Below are positions 15,823 to 25,142 of a stretch of DNA of 64,000 nucleotides, in pieces. Under the pieces are notes generated by a model. The model did not search any database, was not told where the DNA came from, and saw only the letters and a program-made list of their open reading frames with translations. This DNA comes from Tenacibaculum sp. 190130A14a (lineage in GTDB: Bacteria > Bacteroidota > Bacteroidia > Flavobacteriales > Flavobacteriaceae). Both the position numbers and the translations under genes were made by a program. The first letter of the stretch is position 1. Every line of letters begins with the position of its first letter. The stretch spans positions 3,698,501 through 3,762,500 of the forward strand of contig NZ_OZ040189.1 in assembly GCF_964048965.1 (NCBI RefSeq), written 5' to 3'.

Positions 15823-16410
15823 TTATTCTTCTAACATTGTAAAATCAAATTTTTCTTTCTTCAGTATATCTATAACATCTTTATCTCTTACTTCAAGTCC
15901 TGTATCTAAATCTACACCATTATAGGAATCATGCCAAAATAAAAAACCTCGGTAATTTACACCAGTAATAGATTTCGCTTTTTTCCAAGAATTTTCAAAA
16001 TACAAATAATGTAATTCATTTAGTATTTCATAGATATCAACATAATAATCTTCATCTTCTATCAAAACATAAGCATCATCCCATTCCTCTAGTTTAAATT
16101 CTTCACACAAATTTTGAAGAACTTTATAATCATCTTCATTATCACATTCAATAATAAATTGGTCCTTCCAATATTTTTGAGGAATAATATAAGGGTCTGG
16201 ATAAACACTATACATGAAATCCATAATTGAATCGAATTCAAAATTGATTACCTTAAGGATTTTGTGATTTTCAATCAATAATTGCGCTTTCTCTTTAAAA
16301 AAGTCGATTATTTTTTCTGTTAAAATTTCTTCCTTCTTTTTAAATAAGTTATTAGTTAAAAACTCTTTGGCTTCTAAGTTTAATTTGTTTTGTTTTTCTT
16401 CGTAATTCAT
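15823..16410 (-). CDS. Unknown acidic cytoplasmic protein
   Basis: I do not recognise this 195-residue protein. It has no signal peptide or membrane helix, is rich in Asp, Glu, Tyr and Phe, and begins with a helical Lys/Glu segment (about 1-50). The centre has a run of acidic and aromatic residues (DDAYVLIEDEDYYVDIYEIL). It is the last of four small minus-strand genes between arfB and the carboxylase operon. The style recalls small immunity- or SMI1-like proteins, but no motif proves it. Confidence 0.6.
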   Translation of the reverse strand: MNYEEKQNKLNLEAKEFLTNNLFKKKEEILTEKIIDFFKEKAQLLIENHKILKVINFEFDSIMDFMYSVYPDPYIIPQKYWKDQFIIECDNEDDYKVLQNLCEEFKLEEWDDAYVLIEDEDYYVDIYEILNELHYLYFENSWKKAKSITGVNYRGFLFWHDSYNGVDLDTGLEVRDKDVIDILKKEKFDFTMLEE

Positions 16411-16478
16411 TTACAATATTTTATAACAGGAATCTTAACTCTTAATTAAGTTTTTAAAACAAGTTATAGCTTAATAAT

Positions 16479-16727
16479 TTATTCTCTTTCATAATGAGAT
16501 AGTCCCAAATCAATTAACTTATTCCTAAAATCTTTAGAATCTGTGTCTATTCTATCACTAATAATTTCATGTATAACATTTTCCCGTCCAACCACCATTT
16601 TACAGTCATCTCTCAACCACTTAAATTTGAATTTATCTGGTAATGTCATGTCCGCATGAATTTCAGCATATTTTTTCACTTCATCTAAAGTCTTATCGAC
16701 GAAAACTGTAAATTCCTTTTTAGTCAT
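16479..16727 (-). CDS. Small unknown protein coupled to the SDR gene
   Basis: The frame is open from an ATG at 16748 (89 residues) or an ATG at 16727 (82 residues). I prefer 16727, whose ATGACTAA overlaps the stop of the SDR gene by eight bases, a typical coupling arrangement. The protein (TKKEFTVFVDKTLDEVKKYA...) is charged and soluble, with no recognised domain. Coupling suggests it works with the SDR product or is made in fixed ratio to it. Confidence 0.55.
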   Translation of the reverse strand: MTKKEFTVFVDKTLDEVKKYAEIHADMTLPDKFKFKWLRDDCKMVVGRENVIHEIISDRIDTDSKDFRNKLIDLGLSHYERE

Positions 16728-17322
16728 ACATCCGAATGATTTCTCCATTTCCCTTTCCTTTTACACTTCTTACATATCCGTTTATCACTTTTCTCATAGG
16801 TATCGGATTATGTCCAGGAAAATAGTCCTTGTACTTTTCGTATGCATCCTCCACCATTCCAGAAGAAACAACATTTATTCTAATTCCGTTTTCCATTTCA
16901 AGAGCCACTGCTTGAACAAAGCTATGTATTCCTCCGTTTACCATTGCTGCACTTGTTGTTTTTATTACTGGATCATCTGCTAAAATCCCAGTGGTTAATG
17001 TTATTGAACCATTTGGATTTAAATAATCTTTCCCGATACGAACTAGATTTACTTGTCCCATAAGCTTACTTTTCAATCCAATATAAAAGTCTTCTTCGGT
17101 AAGTTTATTAAAATCATCCCATTTCGCTTCCCCAGCAATACAAATTACAGCATCTAATTTTCCTATTTTCTCAAACATCGATTGAATAGATTTACTGTCT
17201 GCTATATTTACAATAACATCTCCACTTGAACGACCTGCAACCAACACTTCATTGTCGTTTTTAAAGTTTGAAACAACTGTTTTTCCAATTGTTCCATTTC
17301 CTCCTATGACTAAAATTCTCAT
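16720..17322 (-). CDS. Atypical short-chain dehydrogenase/reductase
   Basis: The 200-residue protein has a Rossmann nucleotide-binding start (MRILVIGGNGTIGKTV) and other SDR features (ICIAGEA, RINVVSSGMV). The catalytic YxxxK is absent: the matching stretch reads SAAMVNGGIHSF. Short SDRs of this subfamily are known from many genomes without a proven reaction. It is short for the family (usually 240-260). It may bind NADP and another substrate without classical reductase chemistry. The next gene downstream overlaps its end. Confidence 0.8.
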   Translation of the reverse strand: MRILVIGGNGTIGKTVVSNFKNDNEVLVAGRSSGDVIVNIADSKSIQSMFEKIGKLDAVICIAGEAKWDDFNKLTEEDFYIGLKSKLMGQVNLVRIGKDYLNPNGSITLTTGILADDPVIKTTSAAMVNGGIHSFVQAVALEMENGIRINVVSSGMVEDAYEKYKDYFPGHNPIPMRKVINGYVRSVKGKGNGEIIRMYD

Positions 17323-17345
17323 TTTTATTCTACTTTGTTTTTCTT

Positions 17346-17864
17346 TTAATATAAATAATCCAATAAAATAAAAGGAAGTACCCCAAATCCAAAAAACAAA
17401 ATAATTGTATAAAGGAAATCTGCAAACTTTCCATTTCTCTCTACTTTAGGTTCTCTATTAAAAATTACTTTATATAATTGTCTTGTTGGATATTGTACTA
17501 TTAATAATGATAAAGGGTAAATAAAACTAACATTATTCAAATCAGAACCATATTCTTGGTATTGATATCTAAACAGATATCCATAAAAAAAAAATCCAAT
17601 TGCTATTAAAAGACTTTTAATATAGTACCCATTTATTCTCAACATTTTAAAATCCGTAAAAAACCACAATCCAATTCCCATTCCAGTAAATAAAGTCCAG
17701 TTATCTACTACTTCATCATTTTTTATCAAACTAGGAATAAAGAAATGTAATAAAACGGCTATAATAGAAATGTAAAGAAATATCGTAAACCTTTTATGAA
17801 TCCTTTCTAATTGTTTTTTCTTTTTCATAGTTAATTTGGTCTTGTTTTCCTCTTTTTTAAACAA
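17346..17864 (-). CDS. Unknown small membrane protein
   Basis: The 172-residue protein has a basic N-terminus (KKKKQLERIHKR) and about five hydrophobic helices (near 28-47, 57-76, 82-100, 112-126 and 150-170). No family motif is recognised. It is 23 bases upstream of the SDR gene on the same strand and may be in its operon. Confidence 0.65.
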   Translation of the reverse strand: MFKKEENKTKLTMKKKKQLERIHKRFTIFLYISIIAVLLHFFIPSLIKNDEVVDNWTLFTGMGIGLWFFTDFKMLRINGYYIKSLLIAIGFFFYGYLFRYQYQEYGSDLNNVSFIYPLSLLIVQYPTRQLYKVIFNREPKVERNGKFADFLYTIILFFGFGVLPFILLDYLY

Positions 17865-17910
17865 AAGGTTAAAGACATTAAACCTTTAACCTTCTCATTT
17901 AAAATCTTTC

Positions 17911-19452
17911 TTACAACGGAATATTCCCGTGTTTTCTATTGGGTCTTGTTACTTGTTTACCTTCTAACATGGCAAATGCTTTGATGAGCTTTCTACGGGT
18001 GTCTTGTGGTAAAATTACCTCATCTACAAATCCACGTTCCGCTGCTCTATACGGATTCGCAAACTTATCAGCATACTCAGCTTCTTTCTCTGCTAGTTTC
18101 GCCTCATGATCATCTGCTTCTGCAATTTCCTTTTTAAAGATAATCTCACTCGCTCCTTTCGCTCCCATTACGGCAATTTCCGCACTTGGCCAAGCAAAGT
18201 TCATATCGGCACCAATATGTTTTGAGTTCATTACATCATACGCACCTCCATAAGCTTTACGTGTAATTACACTCACTCTTGGTACGGTAGCTTCACTTAG
18301 TGCATATAATAATTTAGCTCCATTGGTAATAATCGCATTCCACTCTTGATCGGTTCCTGGTAAGAATCCTGGTACATCTACCAATACCAATAACGGAATA
18401 TTAAAACAATCACAAAAACGCGTAAAACGTGCTGCTTTTTTAGAGCTATTTACATCCAAACACCCTGCTAAACTCATGGGTTGATTGGCTACAATTCCTA
18501 TACTTCTTCCTCCCAAACGTGCAAAACCAACTACAATATTATCGGCATAGTCTTTATGAATTTCAAAAAAGGATTCTCTATCTGCAATTCCATCAATTAC
18601 TGCACGAATATCATAAGGTTTATTAGCATTATCAGGAACAATAGTTGCCAACTCTTCACGGATTTCATCACCTAATTCAAAAGGAATTTTTGCGGTAGTT
18701 TCTTGATTGTTCTGTGGCATATAGCTCAACAATGTTTTAATATCCTCTAAACATTGTACATCATTCGCTGCCGTTAAATGTGTTACTCCTGATTTGGTTG
18801 CATGTGTACTTGCACCTCCTAATTCTTCCGAGGTAACTTCTTCATTGGTTACGGTTTTTACCACATTCGGTCCTGTAACAAACATATAACTAGTATTTTC
18901 TACCATAACGGTAAAATCAGTCATGGCTGGTGAATACACCGCTCCTCCGGCACAAGGTCCCATAATTGCAGAGATTTGCGGAATCACTCCTGAGGCTTGT
19001 ACATTTCTGTAAAAAATATCAGCATATCCTCCTAACGATCGTACGCCTTCTTGTATACGTGCTCCTCCTGAATCATTCAACCCGATTAATGGTGCACCTA
19101 CTTTTACTGCCAAATCCATAATCTTACAAATCTTTTCGGCATGCGTTTCTGATAGTGAACCTCCAAACACGGTAAAGTCTTGTGCAAACACGTATACTAA
19201 ACGTCCGTTTACGGTTCCATATCCTGTAACCACTCCATCTCCATAGAACTTTTGTTTGTCCATTCCAAAATCGGTCGTTCTATGGGTTACTAAGATTCCT
19301 ACTTCTTCAAAAGAGCCTTCGTCTAAGAAATAATCTATTCGCTCTCGCGCTGTTAATTTTCCTTTGCTATGATGACGATCAATACGGTTTTGTCCGCCTC
19401 CTAATTTAGCTTCTGATATTTTATTTTGTAATCCTTCTATTTTAGATTTCAT
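17911..19452 (-). CDS. pccB: Acyl-CoA carboxylase carboxyltransferase (beta) subunit, propionyl-CoA type
   Basis: The 513-residue protein is a crotonase-fold carboxyltransferase of the PccB/MmdA type ([27 protein letters not shown], oxyanion-hole glycines in [11 protein letters not shown] and [13 protein letters not shown]-terminus [11 protein letters not shown]). It moves the carboxyl group from biotin to propionyl-CoA or acetyl-CoA. Together with the next two upstream genes (biotin carboxylase and carrier protein) it forms a three-part carboxylase, likely feeding propionyl-CoA to methylmalonyl-CoA. A 195-base repeat-bearing gap separates it from the biotin carboxylase gene. Confidence 0.93.
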   Translation of the reverse strand: MKSKIEGLQNKISEAKLGGGQNRIDRHHSKGKLTARERIDYFLDEGSFEEVGILVTHRTTDFGMDKQKFYGDGVVTGYGTVNGRLVYVFAQDFTVFGGSLSETHAEKICKIMDLAVKVGAPLIGLNDSGGARIQEGVRSLGGYADIFYRNVQASGVIPQISAIMGPCAGGAVYSPAMTDFTVMVENTSYMFVTGPNVVKTVTNEEVTSEELGGASTHATKSGVTHLTAANDVQCLEDIKTLLSYMPQNNQETTAKIPFELGDEIREELATIVPDNANKPYDIRAVIDGIADRESFFEIHKDYADNIVVGFARLGGRSIGIVANQPMSLAGCLDVNSSKKAARFTRFCDCFNIPLLVLVDVPGFLPGTDQEWNAIITNGAKLLYALSEATVPRVSVITRKAYGGAYDVMNSKHIGADMNFAWPSAEIAVMGAKGASEIIFKKEIAEADDHEAKLAEKEAEYADKFANPYRAAERGFVDEVILPQDTRRKLIKAFAMLEGKQVTRPNRKHGNIPL

Positions 19453-19469
19453 CTGTATTCTTTTTTTGG

Positions 19470-19632
19470 GCGTTCCCTTCGGTCGGGCTTTATGCTATAT
19501 CTTTTTTGCGAGTCATTGTGAAGCAAATATCTATTTGCCATAGTAATCTTTAATTTAAACAGATTACTTCGTTTCACTCGTAATGACGATGCTACCAACA
19601 CAAAAAAGGATGTCGCTGCAATCCCTAACGCA
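19470..19632. repeat. Nested dispersed repeats between pccB and the biotin carboxylase gene
   Basis: The outer sequence (GGGCGTTCCCTTCGGTCGGGC at the left, GTCGCTGCAATCCCTAACGC at the right) looks like one element split in two. Between its halves sits an imperfect palindrome at 19508-19590 with outer arms GTCATT/AATGAC and inner arms AGTAATCT/AGATTACT. The palindrome's right arm recurs as a half copy at 14991-15030. Confidence 0.55.
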
Positions 19633-19647
19633 CTTCATTAATAGTAA

Positions 19648-21084
19648 TTAGCAAGTTTTTAAAATTTGTTGTTCTTTTAAATACTGCTGTAAAGCAACTT
19701 GTGCTGCAATCTTTGCTTCTTTTTTAAATTCTGCTTCTAACAATTCAGGGGTATAATATTTCTTTACAAAATGTGTATCAAAATCACCTGAAGTGAACGC
19801 TTCGTGCTCACAAACAAACTTTCCAAAAGGCAAAGTAGTTGCTATTCCTTTCACTTTGTAATTACTAATGGCTTGTTTCATTAACTCAATAGCCTCTTCA
19901 CGTGTTTTTCCGTAGGTAATCAATTTAGAAATCATCGGATCGTAATAAATCGGAATTTCCATTCCTTCTTCAAAACCATCATCTACACGAATATTTGCTC
20001 CTGTTGGGTGTTGATACGTTTCTAACACACCAATACTCGGTGCAAAATTATCTAACGGATCTTCTGCGTACACACGTAATTCTAACGCATGTCCGTTAAT
20101 TTGTAAATCTTCCTGACTAAACGATAAGGCTTCTCCTCTCGCTATTTTAATTTGCTGTTCTACCAAATCAATTCCCGTAATCATTTCTGTAACTGGGTGT
20201 TCTACTTGTAAACGCGTATTCATTTCTAAGAAGTAAAAGTTCTTATTTTCATCTAATAAAAACTCAACTGTTCCAGCACCTAAATAATCACAAGCTTGTG
20301 CAACTCTTACAGCTGCTGCTCCCATGGCTTCTCTAATTTCAGGAGTTAATACACTTGAGGGTGCTTCTTCCACTACTTTTTGATGACGACGTTGTACAGA
20401 ACATTCACGTTCAAATAAATGTACTACGTTTCCATGACTATCTGCCAATACTTGAATTTCAATATGACGTGGAGAGCCCACATACTTTTCAATAAATACA
20501 GAACCGTCTCCAAAAGCAGATTCTGCCTCTGAAATTGCACGTTGCATTTGTTCTTGTATTTCTTCCTCTTTTTCTACAACACGCATTCCTTTTCCTCCTC
20601 CTCCTGCTGAGGCTTTGATTAAAATAGGGTAACCTATTTCATTCGCTACTTTTGTTGCATAAGCTACATCGGTTACGGCTTCATCAATTCCTGGCACCAT
20701 CGGTATGTCATAGGCTTTTACTGCATCTTTAGCTGCCAACTTACTTCCCATTACCTCAATGGCATGCGATTTTGGACCAATAAACACAATTCCTGCTTTG
20801 GCTACCGCTTCTCCAAAAGCTGCATTTTCACTTAAAAAACCATATCCAGGGTGAATCCCATCTACATTCAATTCTTTGGCAACTTCAATAATTTTATCTC
20901 CTAATAAATACGATTGATTCGAAGGTGCAGGTCCAATACATACTGCTTCATCAGCAAAACTAACATGTGGCGAGTTTCTATCTGCTTCAGAAAAAACAGC
21001 TACGGTAGTGATTCCCATTTTCTTTGCGGTACGCATTACACGTAAGGCAATTTCTCCTCTATTTGCTACTAATATCTTTTTCAT
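19648..21084 (-). CDS. accC: Biotin carboxylase subunit of acyl-CoA carboxylase
   Basis: The 478-residue protein has the full biotin carboxylase architecture: N-terminal domain (ILVANRGEIALRVMRTA), ATP-grasp domain with the glycine loop KASAGGGGKGMRVV, the active-site stretch ECSVQRRHQKVVEEAP and MNTRLQVEHPVTE, and a C-terminal domain. It carboxylates biotin on the carrier protein using ATP and bicarbonate. The carrier protein gene ends one base upstream of its start. The enzyme could also serve acetyl-CoA carboxylase, but the beta subunit points to propionyl-CoA. Confidence 0.95.
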   Translation of the reverse strand: MKKILVANRGEIALRVMRTAKKMGITTVAVFSEADRNSPHVSFADEAVCIGPAPSNQSYLLGDKIIEVAKELNVDGIHPGYGFLSENAAFGEAVAKAGIVFIGPKSHAIEVMGSKLAAKDAVKAYDIPMVPGIDEAVTDVAYATKVANEIGYPILIKASAGGGGKGMRVVEKEEEIQEQMQRAISEAESAFGDGSVFIEKYVGSPRHIEIQVLADSHGNVVHLFERECSVQRRHQKVVEEAPSSVLTPEIREAMGAAAVRVAQACDYLGAGTVEFLLDENKNFYFLEMNTRLQVEHPVTEMITGIDLVEQQIKIARGEALSFSQEDLQINGHALELRVYAEDPLDNFAPSIGVLETYQHPTGANIRVDDGFEEGMEIPIYYDPMISKLITYGKTREEAIELMKQAISNYKVKGIATTLPFGKFVCEHEAFTSGDFDTHFVKKYYTPELLEAEFKKEAKIAAQVALQQYLKEQQILKTC

Positions 21085-21085
21085 A

Positions 21086-21571
21086 TTATTCCATTTCTAT
21101 TAAAACCGCATTCTTCTCTACTTTATCACCCGCTTGTATGGCTACCGATTTTACTATACCATCTCTCGGTGCTAGTAAGGTGTTTTCCATTTTCATGGCT
21201 TCTAATACCAATACTCCATCTCCTTCTTTTATTTCTTGACCAACTTCAACAGCAACAGAAACAATTAATCCAGGCATTGGTGCCTTCATATCGTTTTCTT
21301 TCTTTTCTGCCGCTACTTCCAATCCTAATTCGTCAATTAGCATGTCTAACTCATTAAAAATTTCTACTTCATAGATATTTCCGTTAATTTGAACAGTATA
21401 TGTTTTTTGATTGAAGTTTGTTTGTAATATAGTTGCCTGATACGATTGATTTTCTTCAAGTATATGGAACTCGTTTTTTGATTTTGTTACGATGTCTAAC
21501 GCTTCTATTTGCGCTTCGGTAAAATCAAAACCATGCGTTTTATTAACGCTTGTTTTAAAAGTTTTACTCAT
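21086..21571 (-). CDS. Biotin carboxyl carrier protein
   Basis: The 161-residue protein ends in a biotinyl domain with EAMKM (biotin on Lys127) framed by APMPGLI. Residues 1-90 form a variable N-terminal part like that of PCC/ACC carrier subunits. It heads the three-gene carboxylase operon and is one base from the biotin carboxylase gene. Confidence 0.93.
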   Translation of the reverse strand: MSKTFKTSVNKTHGFDFTEAQIEALDIVTKSKNEFHILEENQSYQATILQTNFNQKTYTVQINGNIYEVEIFNELDMLIDELGLEVAAEKKENDMKAPMPGLIVSVAVEVGQEIKEGDGVLVLEAMKMENTLLAPRDGIVKSVAIQAGDKVEKNAVLIEME

Positions 21572-21739
21572 AAATGTCTGATTATTTCCCTACTAAAATA
21601 TTAAAATTACAACGGACTGAATGAGTTAATCTTATAAATTGATTTAAATGGCTTACTTCTGAGGTAATAACCCTATACTCTTTTAAATGCTACCTTTTAA
21701 AAACACACTTTTTATCATTCTTATTTGATATTTCATATG

Positions 21740-21747
21740 TACCTTTG
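21740..21747 (+). promoter_or_regulatory. -7 promoter element before the TPP riboswitch
   Basis: TACCTTTG fully matches TAnnTTTG and ends about 15 bases before the conserved riboswitch core begins. Confidence 0.45.
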
Positions 21748-21752
21748 CCCCG

Positions 21753-21903
21753 TTCTCGTAAAGGGGTGCCTTTTTGAGTTATTAGTGTTTAGTTGATAGT
21801 TATATAGTTAACTTAAAAATTCCACATTAAAAACTTATAATTAAAATCAGGCTGAGATCATACCCAATGAACCTGGGCAAATAATGTTGCCAAGGGAAAC
21901 TAA
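21753..21903 (+). promoter_or_regulatory. TPP (thiamine pyrophosphate) riboswitch
   Basis: The THI-box segments appear in order: GGGGTGCC (21763-21770), GGCTGAGA (from 21850), ACCC, GAACCTG (21869-21875), a GGCAA-AATAATG-TTGCC stem-loop, and AAGGGAAA. The optional P3 arm is unusually long (about 79 bases), with a TTTTTGAGTTA/TAACTTAAAAA stem. The riboswitch precedes a TonB receptor gene and should repress it when thiamine pyrophosphate is plentiful. Confidence 0.93.
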
Positions 21904-21952
21904 ATGTCATTACATGGTAATGGGGGAAATTACTGTAGTAATCTAGTTTTAT

Positions 21953-21973
21953 AGAAACATTATGTTTCTTTTT
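21953..21973 (+). terminator. Terminator of the riboswitch expression platform
   Basis: AGAAACA (21953-21959) pairs with TGTTTCT (21963-21969), followed by TTTT. Upstream of it ATTACTGTAGTAAT can form an alternative hairpin. The rest of 21572-22055, outside riboswitch and promoter, shows nothing else. Confidence 0.65.
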
Positions 21974-22055
21974 AAAATTTCTTGTAATGACAAATAATTA
22001 TTCAAACAAAACATAGAATAATTACCTCTTTTTATTCAATTTTATTTTATAAAAA

Positions 22056-24434
22056 ATGAGACTAATGTCTTTTGTTAATCAAGTGAAGATAGTAGCTTTT
22101 TTAATGGTGATGTTTACGAGTTTAACCGTAAATGCACAAACGTTTAATGTATCGGGTAAAGTATTTGATGAAAATCAAAAGCCACTTATAGGTGCTTCTG
22201 TACTAGTTACCGAACTTAATAAAGGAACTTCTACAGATTTTGAAGGAAATTTTAAATTACAACTTCCACAAGGAGAACACGTAATCAAAGTTAATTTTAT
22301 CGGGTATAAAAGTGCGGCTCAAGGAATAGCTATTGTAAATGATCAACCGCAAACAATAAACTTTTATTTAACTCCTGATAACAATACGCTAGATGAGGTA
22401 TTGGTTTCTGCAGTTCGTGTAAAGGCTGATGCGCCGGTTACTCATTCTAACTTAACTAAAAAAGAAATTGCAAAACGTAATTTAGGACAAGATATTCCTA
22501 TTTTGATGAATTACTTACCGAATGTAATTTCTTCATCTGATGCAGGTGCTGGAATTGGATATACTTATTTAAGAGTTCGTGGTTCAGATGCTTCTAGAGT
22601 AAATGTTACCGTAAACGGAATCCCTTATAACGATGCTGAAAGTCAAGGAACTTTTTGGGTAAATATGGGTGACTTTGCTTCTTCTACACAAAGTTTACAG
22701 TTACAACGTGGAGTAGGTACATCTACTAATGGATCTGGAGCTTTTGGTGCAAGTTTAAATATTTTAACAGATGCTGTTTCTGAAGAAGCTGGAGGAGAAA
22801 TTTCAAACTCTTTTGGTTCTTTTGGTACAAGAAAACACACCGTAAAATTTACAACAGGTAAATTAAACGATCATTTTGAGTTTGCTGGACGTTTATCTAA
22901 CATTTATTCTGATGGTTATGTTGATAGAGCTTTTACTGATTTAAAATCGTATTTCTTACAAGGTAGTTATACTGATGAGAATACTTTAATTAAAGCATTG
23001 GTTTTTGGAGGTAAAGAACAAACATATCAAGCTTGGTTCGGATTAACTGCTGATCAGTTGAAAGAAGATCGTCGTCAAAATCCATATACCTACGACAACG
23101 AAACAGATAACTACCAACAAGATCATTACCAATTACACTGGAATGAAACCTTAGATGAAAATTGGTCTACAAACATTGGTTTAAACTACACTCGCGGAAA
23201 AGGGTATTTTGAGCAGTTTAAAGACGGAGAAGATGCTGCAGATTATGCTGGATTAATTAATGACGGAAGTGATGTCATTGTTAGAAGATGGTTAGACAAT
23301 CATTTTTATGTGGCTAATTTAAATGTAACGTATAAAGGAGACAACTTTGAAATTATTACAGGAGGTTCGTATAGTGAATATGATAATGATCATTATGGAG
23401 AAGTAATTTGGGGAAGCGATTTAGCTCCAAATACAAATATTAGAGATCGTTATTATGAGAGTGTTTCTAACAAGGAAGACTTTAGTATTTTTTCTAAAGC
23501 CACTTTTAATGTTACTGATCAATTAAAGGCATTTGTTGATTTACAAGGACGTTTTGTTACCTATAAAACGCTTGGACTTACAGATGATTTAGATGTTATT
23601 TCTGTGAACGAAGTATACAATTTCTTTAATCCGAAATTAGGGGTTACTTATAAAATTAACGATGAGCATAGTGTATATGCTTCTTATGCTCGTGCAAATA
23701 GAGAGCCTAACAGAAATGATTTTGAGGGTGGTAATTCTAAACATGAAAGTTTAGATGATTATGAATTAGGATGGCGTTTACAAAATGAAACAGTAAAACT
23801 AAATACTAATGTGTACTACATGAACTACCAAAATCAGTTAGTTTTAACTGGTGCTATTGATCCGAATTCTGGAGAACCTTTAAGAGCATCTAGTGGAAAA
23901 AGTTACCGATTTGGTATTGAGATTGACGCAGATATTAAGTTAGACGAAACATTGTTTTTAAGACCTAATGTGGCTTTTAGTAAAAATGTAAACAGCGATT
24001 TTTATGCTACGATTGATGGTGAGCTTAGAAACTTAGGAGAAACACCTATTACTTTTTCTCCTGACATTGTGTTTGGAAATGCTTTGGTATATGCTCCAAT
24101 AAAGAACTTACAAATGTCATTTTTATCTAAATATGTTGGTAAACAATTTATGAGTAATTTAAATAGTGAAGTATCTGATCAAGATGTCTTAAAAGGATTC
24201 TTTACAAGTGATTTTAATATTACCTACGAATTAAAATTCGATAAAATAATTAAGTCGGTAGTATTCACTGGTTTAGTAAATAACATTTTTGACAAAGAGT
24301 ATGTAGATAGAGGATATTACTATACGTTTGATGATACTTGGTCTAATCCTGGACAAACTACCACAGTTGATGGTGCTGGTTTTTATCCGCAGGCTACTAG
24401 AAACTTTTTAATTGGGGCTACTATAAAGTTCTAA
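22056..24434 (+). CDS. TonB-dependent receptor, thiamine-regulated
   Basis: The 792-residue protein has a signal peptide (ending VNAQ), a carboxypeptidase-regulatory-like domain (about 30-110), a plug domain (about 130-240) and a 22-strand type barrel ending in aromatic FLIGATIKF. It sits in the outer membrane and uses TonB-ExbBD energy. The TPP riboswitch directly upstream says that its cargo is thiamine, its phosphates or a precursor. It is monocistronic, ending at a strong terminator. The PnuC/thiamine-binding operon at 13.5 kb could be the inner-membrane step. Confidence 0.93.
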   Translation: MRLMSFVNQVKIVAFLMVMFTSLTVNAQTFNVSGKVFDENQKPLIGASVLVTELNKGTSTDFEGNFKLQLPQGEHVIKVNFIGYKSAAQGIAIVNDQPQTINFYLTPDNNTLDEVLVSAVRVKADAPVTHSNLTKKEIAKRNLGQDIPILMNYLPNVISSSDAGAGIGYTYLRVRGSDASRVNVTVNGIPYNDAESQGTFWVNMGDFASSTQSLQLQRGVGTSTNGSGAFGASLNILTDAVSEEAGGEISNSFGSFGTRKHTVKFTTGKLNDHFEFAGRLSNIYSDGYVDRAFTDLKSYFLQGSYTDENTLIKALVFGGKEQTYQAWFGLTADQLKEDRRQNPYTYDNETDNYQQDHYQLHWNETLDENWSTNIGLNYTRGKGYFEQFKDGEDAADYAGLINDGSDVIVRRWLDNHFYVANLNVTYKGDNFEIITGGSYSEYDNDHYGEVIWGSDLAPNTNIRDRYYESVSNKEDFSIFSKATFNVTDQLKAFVDLQGRFVTYKTLGLTDDLDVISVNEVYNFFNPKLGVTYKINDEHSVYASYARANREPNRNDFEGGNSKHESLDDYELGWRLQNETVKLNTNVYYMNYQNQLVLTGAIDPNSGEPLRASSGKSYRFGIEIDADIKLDETLFLRPNVAFSKNVNSDFYATIDGELRNLGETPITFSPDIVFGNALVYAPIKNLQMSFLSKYVGKQFMSNLNSEVSDQDVLKGFFTSDFNITYELKFDKIIKSVVFTGLVNNIFDKEYVDRGYYYTFDDTWSNPGQTTTVDGAGFYPQATRNFLIGATIKF

Positions 24435-24458
24435 AAATGGGGGAATGCTAGAGAAAGT

Positions 24459-24488
24459 AAAAACCGAGCCTTATGGCTCGGTTTTTTT
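24459..24488. terminator. Bidirectional terminator after the TonB receptor
   Basis: AAAACCGAGCC pairs perfectly with GGCTCGGTTTT around TTAT, followed by T residues. Confidence 0.92.
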
Positions 24489-24490
24489 AT

Positions 24491-24763
24491 TTAATCTTCT
24501 TTATTTACTCTTCCAACTGCACAACTAACAAACGATTTTGCTTTGTGCATAATAGTGTTCTTATCTCCTACTTCTGGATATCCTAGTTTCGATAGCTTTT
24601 CTTTTATTTCTGAAAGTAAACTTTCTTCCGAAGAAAACGAAACCAATGATTTTTCTACATCTACTTTTACTTCATCAACTCCCTTAATGCTAGATAATCC
24701 TTTGGTAATTGTAGCTGCACAACCTCCACATTTCAAATTTTCGATATATACTTCTTGTTGCAT
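24491..24763 (-). CDS. Heavy-metal-associated (HMA) domain protein
   Basis: The 90-residue protein is one HMA domain with the metal site CGGC near residue 12 (LKCGGCAATITKGL) and a short C-terminal tail. Such proteins bind Cu(I) or similar metals as chaperones. It follows a rhodanese lipoprotein gene by four bases on the same strand, so it belongs to the sulfur operon that runs down from 28295. A persulfide-handling role of its Cys pair is also conceivable. Confidence 0.88.
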   Translation of the reverse strand: MQQEVYIENLKCGGCAATITKGLSSIKGVDEVKVDVEKSLVSFSSEESLLSEIKEKLSKLGYPEVGDKNTIMHKAKSFVSCAVGRVNKED

Positions 24764-24767
24764 GCTA

Positions 24768-25136
24768 CTAATTCTTTAATTTCCATTCATTATATCCTCC
24801 TACTACATTGTAAACTTCAAAACCTTTTTTAGAGAGTACTTCTGATGCTTTTTTACTCCTCCCACCGGATTTACAATACACATAAACAGGCTCTCTTTTG
24901 TCTAACTTTTCAAGTGCTTGCTTTTCAAAATCTTCATCAAAAAGATTTATACTTATAGCTCCTTCTATAATTCCATATTCCCATTCTTGTGGAGTACGAA
25001 CATCTAATAATTGCACTTTAGTAGTTGTTAAAACTTCCTGTAAACTTTCAACAGAAACATCTTTTAAACTTGGGTTTTGAGGTTCGCAAGAAACACACCA
25101 AAACATCAAACCTATGAGTGCAATTAGCTTTTTCAT
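24768..25136 (-). CDS. Rhodanese-domain lipoprotein
   Basis: The 122-residue protein has a lipobox (WCVSC) and one rhodanese domain with the catalytic loop CKSGGRS. It should sit on the periplasmic face of the membrane and move sulfane sulfur between donors and thiols. It is followed after four bases by the HMA gene and preceded after six by the MBL/rhodanese gene. Confidence 0.9.
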   Translation of the reverse strand: MKKLIALIGLMFWCVSCEPQNPSLKDVSVESLQEVLTTTKVQLLDVRTPQEWEYGIIEGAISINLFDEDFEKQALEKLDKREPVYVYCKSGGRSKKASEVLSKKGFEVYNVVGGYNEWKLKN

Positions 25137-25142
25137 TCAATG

